Origin: an uncultured Methanobrevibacter sp. | GTDB lineage: Archaea > Methanobacteriota > Methanobacteria > Methanobacteriales > Methanobacteriaceae | Assembly: GCF_902784195.1 (NCBI RefSeq) | Contig: NZ_CACZTX010000001.1 | Location: forward strand, 124,001-188,000 | DNA length: 64,000 nucleotides | Reading direction: 5' to 3' | Program-made: the position numbers and the translations under genes | Part shown: positions 16,469 through 25,557 of the stretch, in pieces | How the letters are laid out: the number at the start of each line of letters is the position of its first letter | Position numbering within the stretch: the stretch's first letter is position 1 | Notes under the pieces: model-generated | Databases searched by the model: none | What the model was told of the DNA's origin: nothing | Seen by the model: only the letters and a program-made list of their open reading frames with translations

Positions 16469-18697
16469 ATGTTTGAAAAGGAAAGATATGTGGAACCTGC
16501 TAATAAAGCTTTGGAAAGAATCAATACTAAAAAAATCGATATTTTCAAAACTATTAAAAATTCTTATTATTTTGATATAAACTTCTTGGATGAAAATGAC
16601 AACGGATATTTCCCTGATTCTCAGGAAAAGGATTTTAGAGGTCAAGTTCAAGAAGGTCTTGAAAGAGGGAACGGAATATTCATAAGATTGTTTCAATTAT
16701 TTGTTGATGAAACCGGATCTTTTAAAGATGCAGAGGAATATGATGATATCCTTGTTTTCGATGATACTGTTTACTATGAAGGGTATGTCAAAGAGTGTTA
16801 CAATGACTTTTGGGGTTATGATGAAGAGGACTTTGACGATGATGAGTTAGATGATGACTATGACGATGAGGACTATGAAGATTATGATGATGAACCAGAA
16901 GCAACATTCTTCAGCATAGAATCAAATAAAGACAGTTTTTATGTTGCCTGCACAGTAAATGAGGTTCCTCCAATCACTGATTTCATATGCGATTTGGGAA
17001 TTAATATCTGTAAAGAAGAAGATGGCTATGGACTTAGGATTGGATACACATATTTGCCTGATGACTCATTCCATACAAATGTCATTTTCGAGGATTTAAT
17101 GCTTAGTGGTGAAATTGATGATCCTTTAACTCAGGCATTAGTGTTTTTGCTAGAGAGAAACATAGTCTTTGAAGGCGAGGAAGATTCAGAAGGAAAAGAT
17201 GAAGATATTTTTGAAAACTTTTTACAGGATATAAAAAAGGAGACAAGTGCTGAAATCGCGGATGTTAAAATCAAATCAAAAAGCGATAAGTTTGAAAAGG
17301 AAGCTGACGAACTGTTAGAATCCGGTGAAATAAATAATTATCTAGAACATTTTGAAAGATTAAACACCACTACAGACAGCATTTATAATTTGGGAGAGCA
17401 TGATGTTCTGATAATTCTTAAAGATGGAACCAATCTAACTGATTGGGAGAAAGTGGATAGCAACCAAGACATTTTGTACATCAGTGAAGACCTTTCCAAT
17501 TGCAATTATTCTCCAAGAAAATATATTTATTCAACATCTTTAAAAGCAGCAGTCATAACTGGAGTGACAAATAAAATAAAAGATATGGAAAGCATGTTTG
17601 AGAATTGTACTTCTTTAACTGATTTGTCTGGTTTAGAGACTTGGGACACTTCAAATATTGAAAAAATGGAGTATATGTTCAAAAATTGCTCTTCCTTAAC
17701 TGACTTATCCTTATTGGAGAATTGGGATATAACAAAAGCAAATAAATTATGGAACATGTTTCAAGGATGTTCTTCCTTGGAGGATATATCTGCCTTGGCT
17801 AATTGGGACACTTCACATTTAACTTCTGTAGCAAGTATGTTTAGCCGTTGTTCTTCCTTGGAGGATATATCTGCCTTGGCTAATTGGGACACTTCCCATG
17901 TAAAGAATATGTCCGGAATGTTTGGAAGCTGTTCCTCTTTGGAGGATATATCTGCCTTGGCTAATTGGGACACTTCACATTTAACTTCTGTAGGAGGTAT
18001 ATTTAGTGGCTGTTCCTCATTAGTAGATATTTCTGCCCTGGCTGGTTGGGATACATCTAAAGTATCCTCTTTAGGTGATTTAGTATCTTATTGTTCTTCA
18101 TTAATTTCTTTAAGTGGATTAGAGAATTGGGATACTTCTAAAGTGGAAAGTATGCTTGGAGCTTTTCGAGGCTGTTCCTCATTAGTGGATATTTCTGCCT
18201 TGGCTAATTGGGACACTTCTAAGGTTGAAACTATGTGGGTTGTATTTGAAAACTGTTCCTCATTAGTGGATATTTCTGCCTTGGCTAATTGGGACACTTA
18301 TAAAGTTACTGGTATGAGATATATGTTTAGTGGCTGTTCTTCTTTGAAGGACATTTCCTCTTTAGAGAATTGGGATACTTCAAAGGTCACTGATACGATA
18401 GGCATGTTTAAGGGTTGTTCTTCCTTGACTGATTTATCTCCTTTGGTTAATTGGAATTTGTCTCGTGTTGTTGATGCAAGAGGTATGTTTAAGGGTTGTT
18501 CTTCCTTGGTTGATTTGTCCTCTTTAAAAGATTGGAGTTTTACTCATATTTGCGTTATGAAAAGCATGTTTAAGGGTTGTTCTTCCTTGGTAGACGTTTC
18601 TGATTTAGATTGGGAAATATCTTCTATGATGGATACAATTGAGATTTTTGATGATTGCCCTAATATAGAAGCGTATCCAAGTTGGTATGAGAAATAA
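16469..18697 (+). CDS. BspA-like leucine-rich repeat protein (DUF285)
   Basis: A 742-residue protein from ATG 16469, chosen because GGTGAT precedes it. ATG 16418 would add a hydrophobic 17-residue leader. Residues about 1-250 are an unrecognised domain with a very acidic run (about 115-135, mostly Asp/Glu/Tyr). From about residue 373 come 13 repeats of 27 residues plus a degenerate last one, with consensus MFxGCSSLxDISALANWDTS, the DUF285 family. These repeats mediate binding in surface proteins of gut microbes. No signal peptide or membrane anchor is seen, so the location is unclear. Several units are almost identical at DNA level. Confidence 0.8.
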   Translation: MFEKERYVEPANKALERINTKKIDIFKTIKNSYYFDINFLDENDNGYFPDSQEKDFRGQVQEGLERGNGIFIRLFQLFVDETGSFKDAEEYDDILVFDDTVYYEGYVKECYNDFWGYDEEDFDDDELDDDYDDEDYEDYDDEPEATFFSIESNKDSFYVACTVNEVPPITDFICDLGINICKEEDGYGLRIGYTYLPDDSFHTNVIFEDLMLSGEIDDPLTQALVFLLERNIVFEGEEDSEGKDEDIFENFLQDIKKETSAEIADVKIKSKSDKFEKEADELLESGEINNYLEHFERLNTTTDSIYNLGEHDVLIILKDGTNLTDWEKVDSNQDILYISEDLSNCNYSPRKYIYSTSLKAAVITGVTNKIKDMESMFENCTSLTDLSGLETWDTSNIEKMEYMFKNCSSLTDLSLLENWDITKANKLWNMFQGCSSLEDISALANWDTSHLTSVASMFSRCSSLEDISALANWDTSHVKNMSGMFGSCSSLEDISALANWDTSHLTSVGGIFSGCSSLVDISALAGWDTSKVSSLGDLVSYCSSLISLSGLENWDTSKVESMLGAFRGCSSLVDISALANWDTSKVETMWVVFENCSSLVDISALANWDTYKVTGMRYMFSGCSSLKDISSLENWDTSKVTDTIGMFKGCSSLTDLSPLVNWNLSRVVDARGMFKGCSSLVDLSSLKDWSFTHICVMKSMFKGCSSLVDVSDLDWEISSMMDTIEIFDDCPNIEAYPSWYEK
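17585..18655 (+). repeat. Tandem 81-base coding repeats in the BspA-like gene
   Basis: Thirteen in-frame units of 81 bases. Three successive units share the block GGAGGATATATCTGCCTTGG and the following bases exactly or nearly so (starts near 17778, 17859 and 17940). The later units near 18182 and 18263 are also close to one another. Such near-identity indicates recent duplication or gene conversion, and the number of units may vary between strains. Confidence 0.75.
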
Positions 18698-18711
18698 TGG
18701 GGTGAGTTTAG

Positions 18712-18792
18712 ATGACTAGCAAATATTTGAAGGAATTTGAGGAACTGAACACCACAACAGACAGCATTTATGACTTCTTAAATGATAAATGA
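18712..18792 (+). pseudogene. 26-codon remnant of a BspA-like gene
   Basis: A short frame, ATG 18712 to TGA 18790, preceded by GGTGAG. Its peptide YLKEFEELNTTTDSIYDF closely matches YLEHFERLNTTTDSIYNL inside the preceding BspA-like protein (around residue 291). Both the start and the abrupt stop suggest the leftover of a second, tandem BspA-like gene that has been lost. It might still be translated as a micro-protein. Confidence 0.6.
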
Positions 18793-18810
18793 GCATTTTT
18801 AAGCAATAAT

Positions 18811-18820
18811 TTTATATATT
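18811..18820 (+). promoter_or_regulatory. TATA box of the histone gene
   Basis: TTTATATATT, with A/G-rich AAGCAATAA just upstream as a possible BRE, 46 bases before the start codon. A strong GGAGGTGA ribosome site at 18854-18861 follows, in keeping with an abundant protein. Confidence 0.55.
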
Positions 18821-18865
18821 GAGATTTAAAAATATTATATCAATAAGGAGTGTGGAGGTGAAAAT

Positions 18866-19066
18866 GTGAGTGAAATACCAGTTGCACCAGTTGTACGTAT
18901 CTTAAAAGATGCAGGTGCAGAAAGAATCAGTGATGACGCTAAAAAGGCTTTTGCTGACGCAGTTGAAGCTTCCGCTGAAGAATTAGCTAAAAAAGTCATC
19001 AAAGCAGCAGCACACGCTGGCAGAAAGACCGTAACTGTAGATGACATCAAATTCGTCTGCGAATAA
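18866..19066 (+). CDS. Archaeal histone (HMf/HMt family)
   Basis: A 66-residue histone-fold protein that dimerises and wraps DNA. The family signature is clear: an IPVAPVVRILKDAGAERISD N-terminal part, a central helix, and the HAGRKTVTVDDIKF segment that forms the paired-loop DNA contact. The length matches HMfB (about 69). The start is GTG at 18866, five bases after GGAGGTGA. It is transcribed from its own promoter. Its position between mobile-looking repeats is unusual for a core gene. Methanobrevibacter genomes carry several histone paralogues, so it need not be the only one. Confidence 0.95.
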   Translation: MSEIPVAPVVRILKDAGAERISDDAKKAFADAVEASAEELAKKVIKAAAHAGRKTVTVDDIKFVCE

Positions 19067-19141
19067 TCTTTTTGCATTAATAACATTTATCTAAAAACTA
19101 AATTTTAATTTTTTTTATCTATTTTTTTCTTTTTTTCTCCA

Positions 19142-19348
19142 TTTTTTAGTTTTCAAAGGATCTTAGGTATCCAATTTAAATGTCAAAGTTCAATGTATTA
19201 TCAAGAAACATTAGAGTTTTTTTCAAATACTCTTTTTTGACTTGTTTTATGGTGTACTATTTTTCCTTTCATGCTTCAGATGAGATTATCCTTTGGGAAG
19301 ATAGTTTTGCAGAATCTCTTCTGTTTTTGGTATAGCAAGGATAATCTC
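19142..19348 (+). repeat. Repeat A, copy 2 (structured element)
   Basis: About 207 bases in the same orientation as 15359-15568. Its terminal stem has identical 12-base arms (19282-19293 and 19337-19348) and the same total length of 67 bases as copy 1. The inner CAGAA/TTCTG stem is kept although loop and linker bases differ, which points to selection on structure or to recent common origin. Confidence 0.75.
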
Positions 19349-19401
19349 TACCCACTCTTCACCTCACAAAAAGTTTTTATACCTTGAAATTAATTATTAC
19401 A

Positions 19402-19486
19402 GGAACTAATCCAAATTAAACCTTTAACTCAATTTACATATTACCCTCTTTACATATATACAAACTTTTTTTTATTAGATTAGTCC
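19402..19486. repeat. Repeat B, copy 2 (imperfect inverted repeat)
   Basis: GGAACTAATCCAAAT at 19402-19416 faces ATTAGATTAGTCC at about 19474-19486, pairing with a few mismatches. The interior is nearly the same as copy 1. The preceding CTTGAAATTAATTATTACA is also similar to the bases before copy 1. It lies 140 bases upstream of the TPR gene. Confidence 0.7.
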
Positions 19487-19626
19487 TTTTTTCATTAATC
19501 AAAGTAAAAAAATACAAACAGTTATATATTGCCGAATGTATAAATCATACGATATTTTTAAATCAACAAATATATATCCTATTTTTTTAAGATAATTTAT
19601 TAAGAAATATTTTTTGGGGGATCTCA

Positions 19627-20829
19627 TTGCAAGAAATAGATTACATGTTCCAAATGGCTAGAAATGACGAAGAAAAAATTGAAATGTGCAATATGTTATT
19701 AGATAAATATTTAAATTCCTATGTAAATGTCCTGTTTCGTAAGGGAGAAACATTAGGTGATTTAAAAAGGTTCGATGAAGCAATATCTGTTTTTAAAGAG
19801 ATTTTACATTTCTCCGGTGATGATATTGCTGGAAGAGCTCACAATTCAATTGGATTTTGTTATTCTCAAAAGATGGAATGGGATAAGGCAATTTCACATT
19901 TTGAAGAGGCTAAAAAATATTCTAATAATCCTCTTTTCTTGGTAAATTTAGCTATAGCTTATAAAAAATTAAATCAAAATGAAAAGGCATTAGAAATTTT
20001 CAAAGAACTGAAAAATTCAGGTTATCCTCTTGATGAGTATAAAGTTGTCATTGAAGATTTGGAGCATAAGGTAAAAACTGATCAACTGTTTAAGGACACT
20101 CTATTCAAGTCACTTCCAGAGGCATTTATGCAAGCATCAATATATTCTAACATGGAAGATTACGAAAATGCAATTAAAGTATATGATCTGATCACTGACA
20201 GAATTCCTATTCATTTGTCTGCTTGGAGAGATAAGGCTTTTGCTTATACTCAATTGGAAAAATATGATGAAGCGTTAAGATGTTACAATCAGGCTTTAGC
20301 CATTAATCCTGATGAGCCATACTCTCTCTTTTTTAAGGGTTCCATTTATATGAAAATGGAAGAGTTTGACCAAGCCCTTCAATTATTGAAACGTGCATAT
20401 GAAATACTTCCTGATGAGAATGCTTTTTTGGATAATTATTCTTATGTTCTATTCCGTGTGGGCAAATACCAAGAGACTGTTGATGTTTGTAATAAAATAT
20501 TAAGTAGAATGCCTAATCATCTTCAAGTTTTAATTGTTAAAGGAGAGGCTTTAGAGAAATTAGGCAAACATGAAGAAGCTATTGATAATTATGATAATGC
20601 TTTAAGGTTTTATCCTGATAGTCATGTTGTGTGGAGTAGCAAGGCTTTGGTTTTAAGGAATATTGGGAAATTGGAAGAGTCATTGAACTGTTATTATAAG
20701 GCTTTGGAATTGTCTCCAGCTAATCCAGAAGTTCTAAATGGCATGGCTATGACTTATGCTGCACTAGGGGATTTTGATAAATCATTAGAAATAGTGAAAG
20801 GATTGAATTCATCTACTGAGGATTCTTAA
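19627..20829 (+). CDS. Tetratricopeptide repeat protein
   Basis: A 400-residue protein made almost entirely of TPR units from about residue 15 to 395, each with the Trp/Leu-Gly-Tyr-Ala-Pro pattern (for example YDEALRCYNQALAINPDEP and HEEAIDNYDNALRFYPDS). Ten or more units are recognisable. TPR arrays hold protein complexes together; no enzymatic domain or membrane segment is visible, so the partner is unknown. TTG 19627 is chosen because GGGGGAT lies a few bases upstream; an ATG at 19645 is the alternative. Repeats A and B lie in its upstream region. Confidence 0.85.
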   Translation: MQEIDYMFQMARNDEEKIEMCNMLLDKYLNSYVNVLFRKGETLGDLKRFDEAISVFKEILHFSGDDIAGRAHNSIGFCYSQKMEWDKAISHFEEAKKYSNNPLFLVNLAIAYKKLNQNEKALEIFKELKNSGYPLDEYKVVIEDLEHKVKTDQLFKDTLFKSLPEAFMQASIYSNMEDYENAIKVYDLITDRIPIHLSAWRDKAFAYTQLEKYDEALRCYNQALAINPDEPYSLFFKGSIYMKMEEFDQALQLLKRAYEILPDENAFLDNYSYVLFRVGKYQETVDVCNKILSRMPNHLQVLIVKGEALEKLGKHEEAIDNYDNALRFYPDSHVVWSSKALVLRNIGKLEESLNCYYKALELSPANPEVLNGMAMTYAALGDFDKSLEIVKGLNSSTEDS

Positions 20830-20867
20830 AATAATGAATTTAGGTAAAATGAGTTTTTTGTGATAAT

Positions 20868-21410
20868 ATGTCCGATAAAACAAGATGCCATTGGGTGAAG
20901 GAATCAAGCGACATTTTAAGGAAATATCATGATGAGGAGTATTGTGTTCCCAATTTTGATGATGATTACCTGTTTGAGATATTGGTTCTGGTCAATTTTC
21001 AATCAGGGCTTTCCTGGGAGATAATGCTTATTAAAAGGGAAGCATTTAGAGAAGCTTTTGATGGATTTGATGTTGAAAAAGTAGCTAATTATGATGATGA
21101 GAAGATTGAAGAGCTATTGTCAAATGAATCCATCATCAGAAACAGAAACAAGATTAATGCTGTTATAAATAATGCACAGATATTTATAAAAATCAGTGAA
21201 GAATATGGTAGCTTCTATGACTACATCAAAACCTTTACAAACGGAGAGATAATTCATGAAAGGAGCTTGACAGAGTCTGAACTGTCCAGAGACATGGTAA
21301 GCGATTTGAGGAAAAGAGGAATGAAATATCTGGGCCCTGTTACCATGTATTCCTATCTGCAAACTGTTGGAGTCATAAATTCTCATGAGGAGACTTGCTT
21401 TTTATATTGA
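20868..21410 (+). CDS. tag: DNA-3-methyladenine glycosylase I
   Basis: A 180-residue base-excision repair enzyme that removes 3-methyladenine from DNA. The family hallmarks are present: the N-terminal Cys7 and His21 and the C-terminal His173-x3-Cys177 (SHEETC) that together bind structural zinc, the NFQSGLSWE segment with the acidic residue of the active site, and the RNRNKINAVINNA helix. The length is normal (E. coli Tag 187). It starts at ATG 20868 after GTGAT. It stands next to a block of restriction systems. Confidence 0.95.
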   Translation: MSDKTRCHWVKESSDILRKYHDEEYCVPNFDDDYLFEILVLVNFQSGLSWEIMLIKREAFREAFDGFDVEKVANYDDEKIEELLSNESIIRNRNKINAVINNAQIFIKISEEYGSFYDYIKTFTNGEIIHERSLTESELSRDMVSDLRKRGMKYLGPVTMYSYLQTVGVINSHEETCFLY

Positions 21411-21489
21411 TTTATAATTTTTTTAAAAACTTTGAAAATGAATTCCTTCATTTTGCAATAGTTAAAATTTCAATTATTTGAGTGATACT

Positions 21490-22035
21490 ATGAAATTAAA
21501 AGATGTTTATTTGATTGAACAAGATTTAATTAATGAAGCCATACAATATGCTGAGAAATCAAAATCATTCACTTCAAACAGGCATGATTTTCATGAAGGA
21601 GGATTGAAAAATAAAAAAAGAAAAATGTTTGAAGGAAAACTCGGTGAAAAGGCCGTGAAAATGTTTTTCCTAGACAACAATGTCTCTTTTGTAGAAGATG
21701 ATTCTCCTTTTTATGAACGTGACGAATATGATTTCTTATTAAAGAATGAAAATGAAACTTTAACTGTTGATGTAAAAACTAGGACAGAGGATTTTCATAT
21801 AAGGACTTTGGAAATGGTTGAACAAGCCAAGAATCACCCTAAGGACATTTTCATCTCTGTCAGGCTTCTGAAGGATACATTCACAGTCAAACTCTTGGGC
21901 TGGTTCACTTATGATGACATGATAAACAAAAACCAAATCGAAAACCAAGGCTATTTGGATAATTATGTAATGTATGATAGAGATTTAAGGTCTATGGAAG
22001 AATTTGAAGAAATAATTAGTAATTTCCAAAAATAA
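21490..22035 (+). CDS. PD-(D/E)XK nuclease-like protein
   Basis: A 181-residue protein. The middle has the order expected of a restriction-like nuclease: EGKLGEKAVKMFF helix with an acidic residue, EYDFLL with Asp, then LTVDVKTRT giving the Asp-x-Lys catalytic pair. The rest is unrecognised. ATG 21490 is favoured over an upstream non-ATG start because GAGTGAT precedes it. It lies 90 bases upstream of a restriction endonuclease gene on the same strand. It may be a solitary nuclease or part of that system. Confidence 0.6.
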   Translation: MKLKDVYLIEQDLINEAIQYAEKSKSFTSNRHDFHEGGLKNKKRKMFEGKLGEKAVKMFFLDNNVSFVEDDSPFYERDEYDFLLKNENETLTVDVKTRTEDFHIRTLEMVEQAKNHPKDIFISVRLLKDTFTVKLLGWFTYDDMINKNQIENQGYLDNYVMYDRDLRSMEEFEEIISNFQK

Positions 22036-22125
22036 TCATCTATCTTTTTTTTAGAAATAGTTTTATATTGTAAACTCTAAATTTATACCTATCCTTTAAT
22101 TTTTAAAATATAAAGAGGGTTTGGT

Positions 22126-23493
22126 ATGAATAACTTATTTATTTTAACAGAAGAAAGAGCTAAAAATGATGTTGTAGAGCAAATCTTGGAATTGTATTCA
22201 AAGGAATATGGAAAAAAAGCTAATTTTAATGATGTGAACATCATTCCTGAAATTAAGAATAACAAACACACTTTCCAATATAAAGTTGAAGGGGCTGAAA
22301 TCGAAGGCATTGATAGGATTGCATTACTAATTGTCTCAGGATATTCCAGTTTTGTTGATTTTTTACTTTTTGAACAGGAAGATAAGCCAGACAACAGAAA
22401 TGACAACTTATTGATGTTGATCGAGGAAACAAAAACCAGCGATAAGGAATCTAGAAATACTGGCGTTTACCAAAGAAGCTCAAAATTCGTATATTCAGAT
22501 TACTATTATCCTGACGTTCCTAAGTATATGCTATATAATTCCGAAAACAGCGATCATAACAAGGCTCCTACTGACACCAGTGTTTTTGGAACTAACCTTT
22601 TATTGACACAAAATGTAACAATTATTGGAAAAGACTTGCATTACTTCAGGAAATTCGAGTCAATTGAAGATTTGGCAAGAACCAAAAACAGAATGAGAAG
22701 ACCACCTAAAGGAAATGTTCCTATTGACATTACCATAAAAGATGATAGGATTGAGGTTTCAGGCAGATTGTCCAAGCCTGCAAATGAAGGGAATATTGGA
22801 CATGACCCTAACATAGGTTCCTTAACTTCCATTGCCAAGACTTTAAGAGTTTTGGGCTGGAATGGTAGAATTGTCATTACTCAACATGGAGTCAAACAGG
22901 AAAAAGTGAATAGAATGAGAAGCAATAAATTCCTGAACATTGCCTCCATTCTGGATGTCGAACTAGATGGAATCAGGTTCAGAAAACCAAGATTGCCTAC
23001 TCAATATTGGAAATATGAGGAGAATTCTGAAAAGTTGGGAACCATTTTCTTGCATTTGCTAGCCATAGGTCTAGATGAGGACATCAAAGGAATTTACGAA
23101 AACCATGCAGGCTGTGAGAGAGGCTATTTCTACACAAAAAGAAATACTACTGTAACAATTCCTAAGAAAGACAAGAAGGGAGTGAACTTGTACATACCTG
23201 ATCTGATTCTTAGAAATGATAAATATAAAGAGATTTTATTGATTGAGGGGAAACAGTCCTCAACTTTAGATAGAGGATTAGAAGAAATAGAGTATTTTGA
23301 CTCTATTGAAGATGAAATCATTACTCCAAATTACAGAGATTATTCCATCAGAAGATGGGTTGTAACTTATGGTAGAGACATTTATCACAATAATCTCAAT
23401 CCAAAGGTTCTATTCCATTTGAATAAAGATGGAAGTTACTATGTAAATGATAATGCTCCATCATGGATTAAAGATCTATTGCATGATAATTAA
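22126..23493 (+). CDS. Restriction endonuclease, probable type IIS, two PD-(D/E)XK-like sites
   Basis: A 455-residue protein convergent with a double adenine methylase (12 bases between the stops), the usual layout of a restriction pair. The C-terminal half has a clear PD-(D/E)XK site: PDLIL at about residue 358 and IEGKQ at about 375. The N-terminal half shows a second possible site: FLLFEQEDK then LIEETKTSDKES near residue 101. A double methylase implies an asymmetric recognition sequence, as in FokI-like systems. The target sequence cannot be deduced. The start ATG follows GAGGGTTTGGT. Confidence 0.7.
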   Translation: MNNLFILTEERAKNDVVEQILELYSKEYGKKANFNDVNIIPEIKNNKHTFQYKVEGAEIEGIDRIALLIVSGYSSFVDFLLFEQEDKPDNRNDNLLMLIEETKTSDKESRNTGVYQRSSKFVYSDYYYPDVPKYMLYNSENSDHNKAPTDTSVFGTNLLLTQNVTIIGKDLHYFRKFESIEDLARTKNRMRRPPKGNVPIDITIKDDRIEVSGRLSKPANEGNIGHDPNIGSLTSIAKTLRVLGWNGRIVITQHGVKQEKVNRMRSNKFLNIASILDVELDGIRFRKPRLPTQYWKYEENSEKLGTIFLHLLAIGLDEDIKGIYENHAGCERGYFYTKRNTTVTIPKKDKKGVNLYIPDLILRNDKYKEILLIEGKQSSTLDRGLEEIEYFDSIEDEIITPNYRDYSIRRWVVTYGRDIYHNNLNPKVLFHLNKDGSYYVNDNAPSWIKDLLHDN

Positions 23494-23504
23494 GGAAGAA
23501 CTAG

Positions 23505-25553
23505 TTAGTAATTTATTACTAATACTTCTTCCGCTACCTTATTTTTTTCTTTCTTTTTATAATTGGAATTTGAATAGTCTGAATCAATATCAATCACTTT
23601 GTAATTGTTTTCTTCTATCCAGCTAATTAACAAATCATTGGATTTGTCCCCTTGCCTTATTACATTGGATAAGGCAAACTTAATATTATTCTCATTCAGC
23701 TCATCTAATAGATTCAGCAATTCTTGCTCCTCTTTTTTTGTCCAGTTTTTGAATCCTCTGTTTCCATCGTTATAGCTTCCAGTTGTTATCAAGTATGGAG
23801 GGTCGCAATAGACTAAAGAATCCTTGTCCAGTTTGTTCGCCAAGTCCAAATCGGTGAAGTCCTTGTTGTAGAATGTGATGTCCTTTTCATGTATCCTGTT
23901 CACGAATTTTTCGAGCCTGTTTTCCATGTTTTTGGAGAAATGGCTCCTATTGGTTCCATGCGGGCAATTGTACTCTCCTGAATTGTTGTACCTTATCTGG
24001 TAATTGAATGAGTAAGCTATCAATACATACAAGTCCAAAGGGTTTTCTGCATGCTCATTGTAGTAATCTCTGAATTTAAGGAATCCTTCCTTTTCCTCTT
24101 TCTTGATGTTGAATTCATCAATTCTGTCTTTGATATGATTTATGATGTCCTCATAATCATTGTCATTCAGATATTGGAACAGGTCCACAAGAGGAGTTAT
24201 TTGGTCATTGTAGATTATTTTATCCGCATTTATGTTGATGCCTACATTGAATCCTCCTCCAAATAAGTCAACGAATGTTGATATTTCCTTTGGGAAGTTG
24301 GCATAAATCTGAGGCATTATCTTATGCTTGCCTCCAATGTAGTTGAAAGGAGATTTTAGGAAATTATTCTTCTCCTTTTTGGTTTTCTTCTTTGTTTCCT
24401 TTTTTGGAATGTTATTGGCATTGTCGAATTTTAGAAGTGTAGTCTGAGTTTCTCTTTTTATTTTTTTGATAGGATAGTCTTTAGGCATAGGATTTAATTC
24501 AATGAAGAACAATAATTCCTTCAAGTCCTTGCTTTTCTGTTTTTGTTTGCTTTTGTATTTTCTGTATTTTATCCTGTTTTTCCTAAAGGTTTCTGGATTT
24601 CCGTGCCTTTTGAATATCTCCTCAATTTCATCTTCTGTCAATATTCCGTCAGTACTGTAACTCATTACAATATAATTGAAGTCTGCATTAGATACTAAAT
24701 CTTCTAATGCTCCATACACTTCATTCTTTCTGCAGAATGGAGACACTTGGTTTGAATAGTCTCTCATTCCTGTTACTCCTTTTATTTCAGGATAATCATA
24801 ATGAGCTATTGTTTCTAAAACATGATAGTTTGGCACATATTGTCTGTGGTTATATGGAGGGTCTACATATAGTATGTTCCCTTTAATTTCCTTGATAAGC
24901 TCAAGAGAATCTTCATTGAAGGATTTATTATTCTTCTTGTTATCGCATATGTCTAGTTTCGGGAACTCAAATGGTTTGTACGCTCTTTTGTCCCAATGCT
25001 TCAAATAAGCACCATAAACTCCGCTAATGTTTGAGTAGAAAGGCACTGCTTCGATTAATAATGCAAGCAAATAATAATATTCCTCTTCATTTATTTTTTC
25101 TTCTTTATACCATCTTTCAGTAAGTATTCTGATTAAGTCTATTCTCCTTCCAATATCCGGTAGGAAGTACATTCTTTCGCAGTTCTCATTAGGAGTATAA
25201 TTATTTAAAATGAACAATTCTTCATTTTTTATATTAAAATCATTTTGCATGTCATCTAATGATTCTGTTTCCAAGAATTTTAAAATTTCTTCTAATGACT
25301 TTTTGTTCAATTCTTTCTGGAGTTCTGTAAATTTAGGTATTTCGTTAAGCTCTATTGTGGCTCTTTGCAAGACATAAGAGAAATACATGTTGTCATTGGA
25401 AATTATTTCATATTCCTTTTTGAAATACCTTCCCACTGATGTACTTCCTGAGAAAATATCGCAGAACACTAAATTTTCGTAATGAGGAATATTTTCATTG
25501 ATAAATAATTCAATATCTTCCAATAAATTGGTTTTGTTTCCTATAAACCTCAT
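23505..25553 (-). CDS. Fused double N6-adenine DNA methyltransferase (D12 class, M.FokI-like)
   Basis: A 682-residue fusion of two Dam/D12-class methylases. The N-terminal unit has RFIGNKTNLL, FCDIFSGSTSVG and a DPPYNHRQYV catalytic motif near residue 231. The C-terminal unit has FNYIGGKHKIMP (about 402), VDLFGGGFNVG and YCDPPYLITTG (about 582). A Lys-rich linker lies between them. M.FokI has the same architecture, one domain per strand of an asymmetric site. The start is taken at ATG 25553, where GGAG upstream lies inside the end of the RHH gene; TTG 25568 is an alternative. Confidence 0.9.
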   Translation of the reverse strand: MRFIGNKTNLLEDIELFINENIPHYENLVFCDIFSGSTSVGRYFKKEYEIISNDNMYFSYVLQRATIELNEIPKFTELQKELNKKSLEEILKFLETESLDDMQNDFNIKNEELFILNNYTPNENCERMYFLPDIGRRIDLIRILTERWYKEEKINEEEYYYLLALLIEAVPFYSNISGVYGAYLKHWDKRAYKPFEFPKLDICDNKKNNKSFNEDSLELIKEIKGNILYVDPPYNHRQYVPNYHVLETIAHYDYPEIKGVTGMRDYSNQVSPFCRKNEVYGALEDLVSNADFNYIVMSYSTDGILTEDEIEEIFKRHGNPETFRKNRIKYRKYKSKQKQKSKDLKELLFFIELNPMPKDYPIKKIKRETQTTLLKFDNANNIPKKETKKKTKKEKNNFLKSPFNYIGGKHKIMPQIYANFPKEISTFVDLFGGGFNVGININADKIIYNDQITPLVDLFQYLNDNDYEDIINHIKDRIDEFNIKKEEKEGFLKFRDYYNEHAENPLDLYVLIAYSFNYQIRYNNSGEYNCPHGTNRSHFSKNMENRLEKFVNRIHEKDITFYNKDFTDLDLANKLDKDSLVYCDPPYLITTGSYNDGNRGFKNWTKKEEQELLNLLDELNENNIKFALSNVIRQGDKSNDLLISWIEENNYKVIDIDSDYSNSNYKKKEKNKVAEEVLVINY

Positions 25554-25557
25554 GGTT

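Larger units (their letters stand above)
19067..19626. other. Non-coding stretch holding repeats A and B (second pair)
   Basis: It starts with a T-rich run after the histone gene that can act as a terminator. It then carries repeat A copy 2 and repeat B copy 2 almost back to back, followed by an AT-rich promoter-like region (TATATATCC near 19569) upstream of the TPR gene. No protein frame is supported. Confidence 0.5.

Noticed and set aside
17585-18655. Tandem 81-base repeats as a non-coding satellite
   Set aside because: The units keep one open frame and encode a known repeat family (DUF285), so they are coding.
15359-19348. A CRISPR array formed by the repeated blocks
   Set aside because: Only two copies of each long repeat occur, kilobases apart, with no regular spacers and no cas genes.
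15359-19348. An insertion sequence between the repeat A copies
   Set aside because: No transposase or integrase gene lies between the copies; the genes there are zinc-ribbon, BspA-like and histone.
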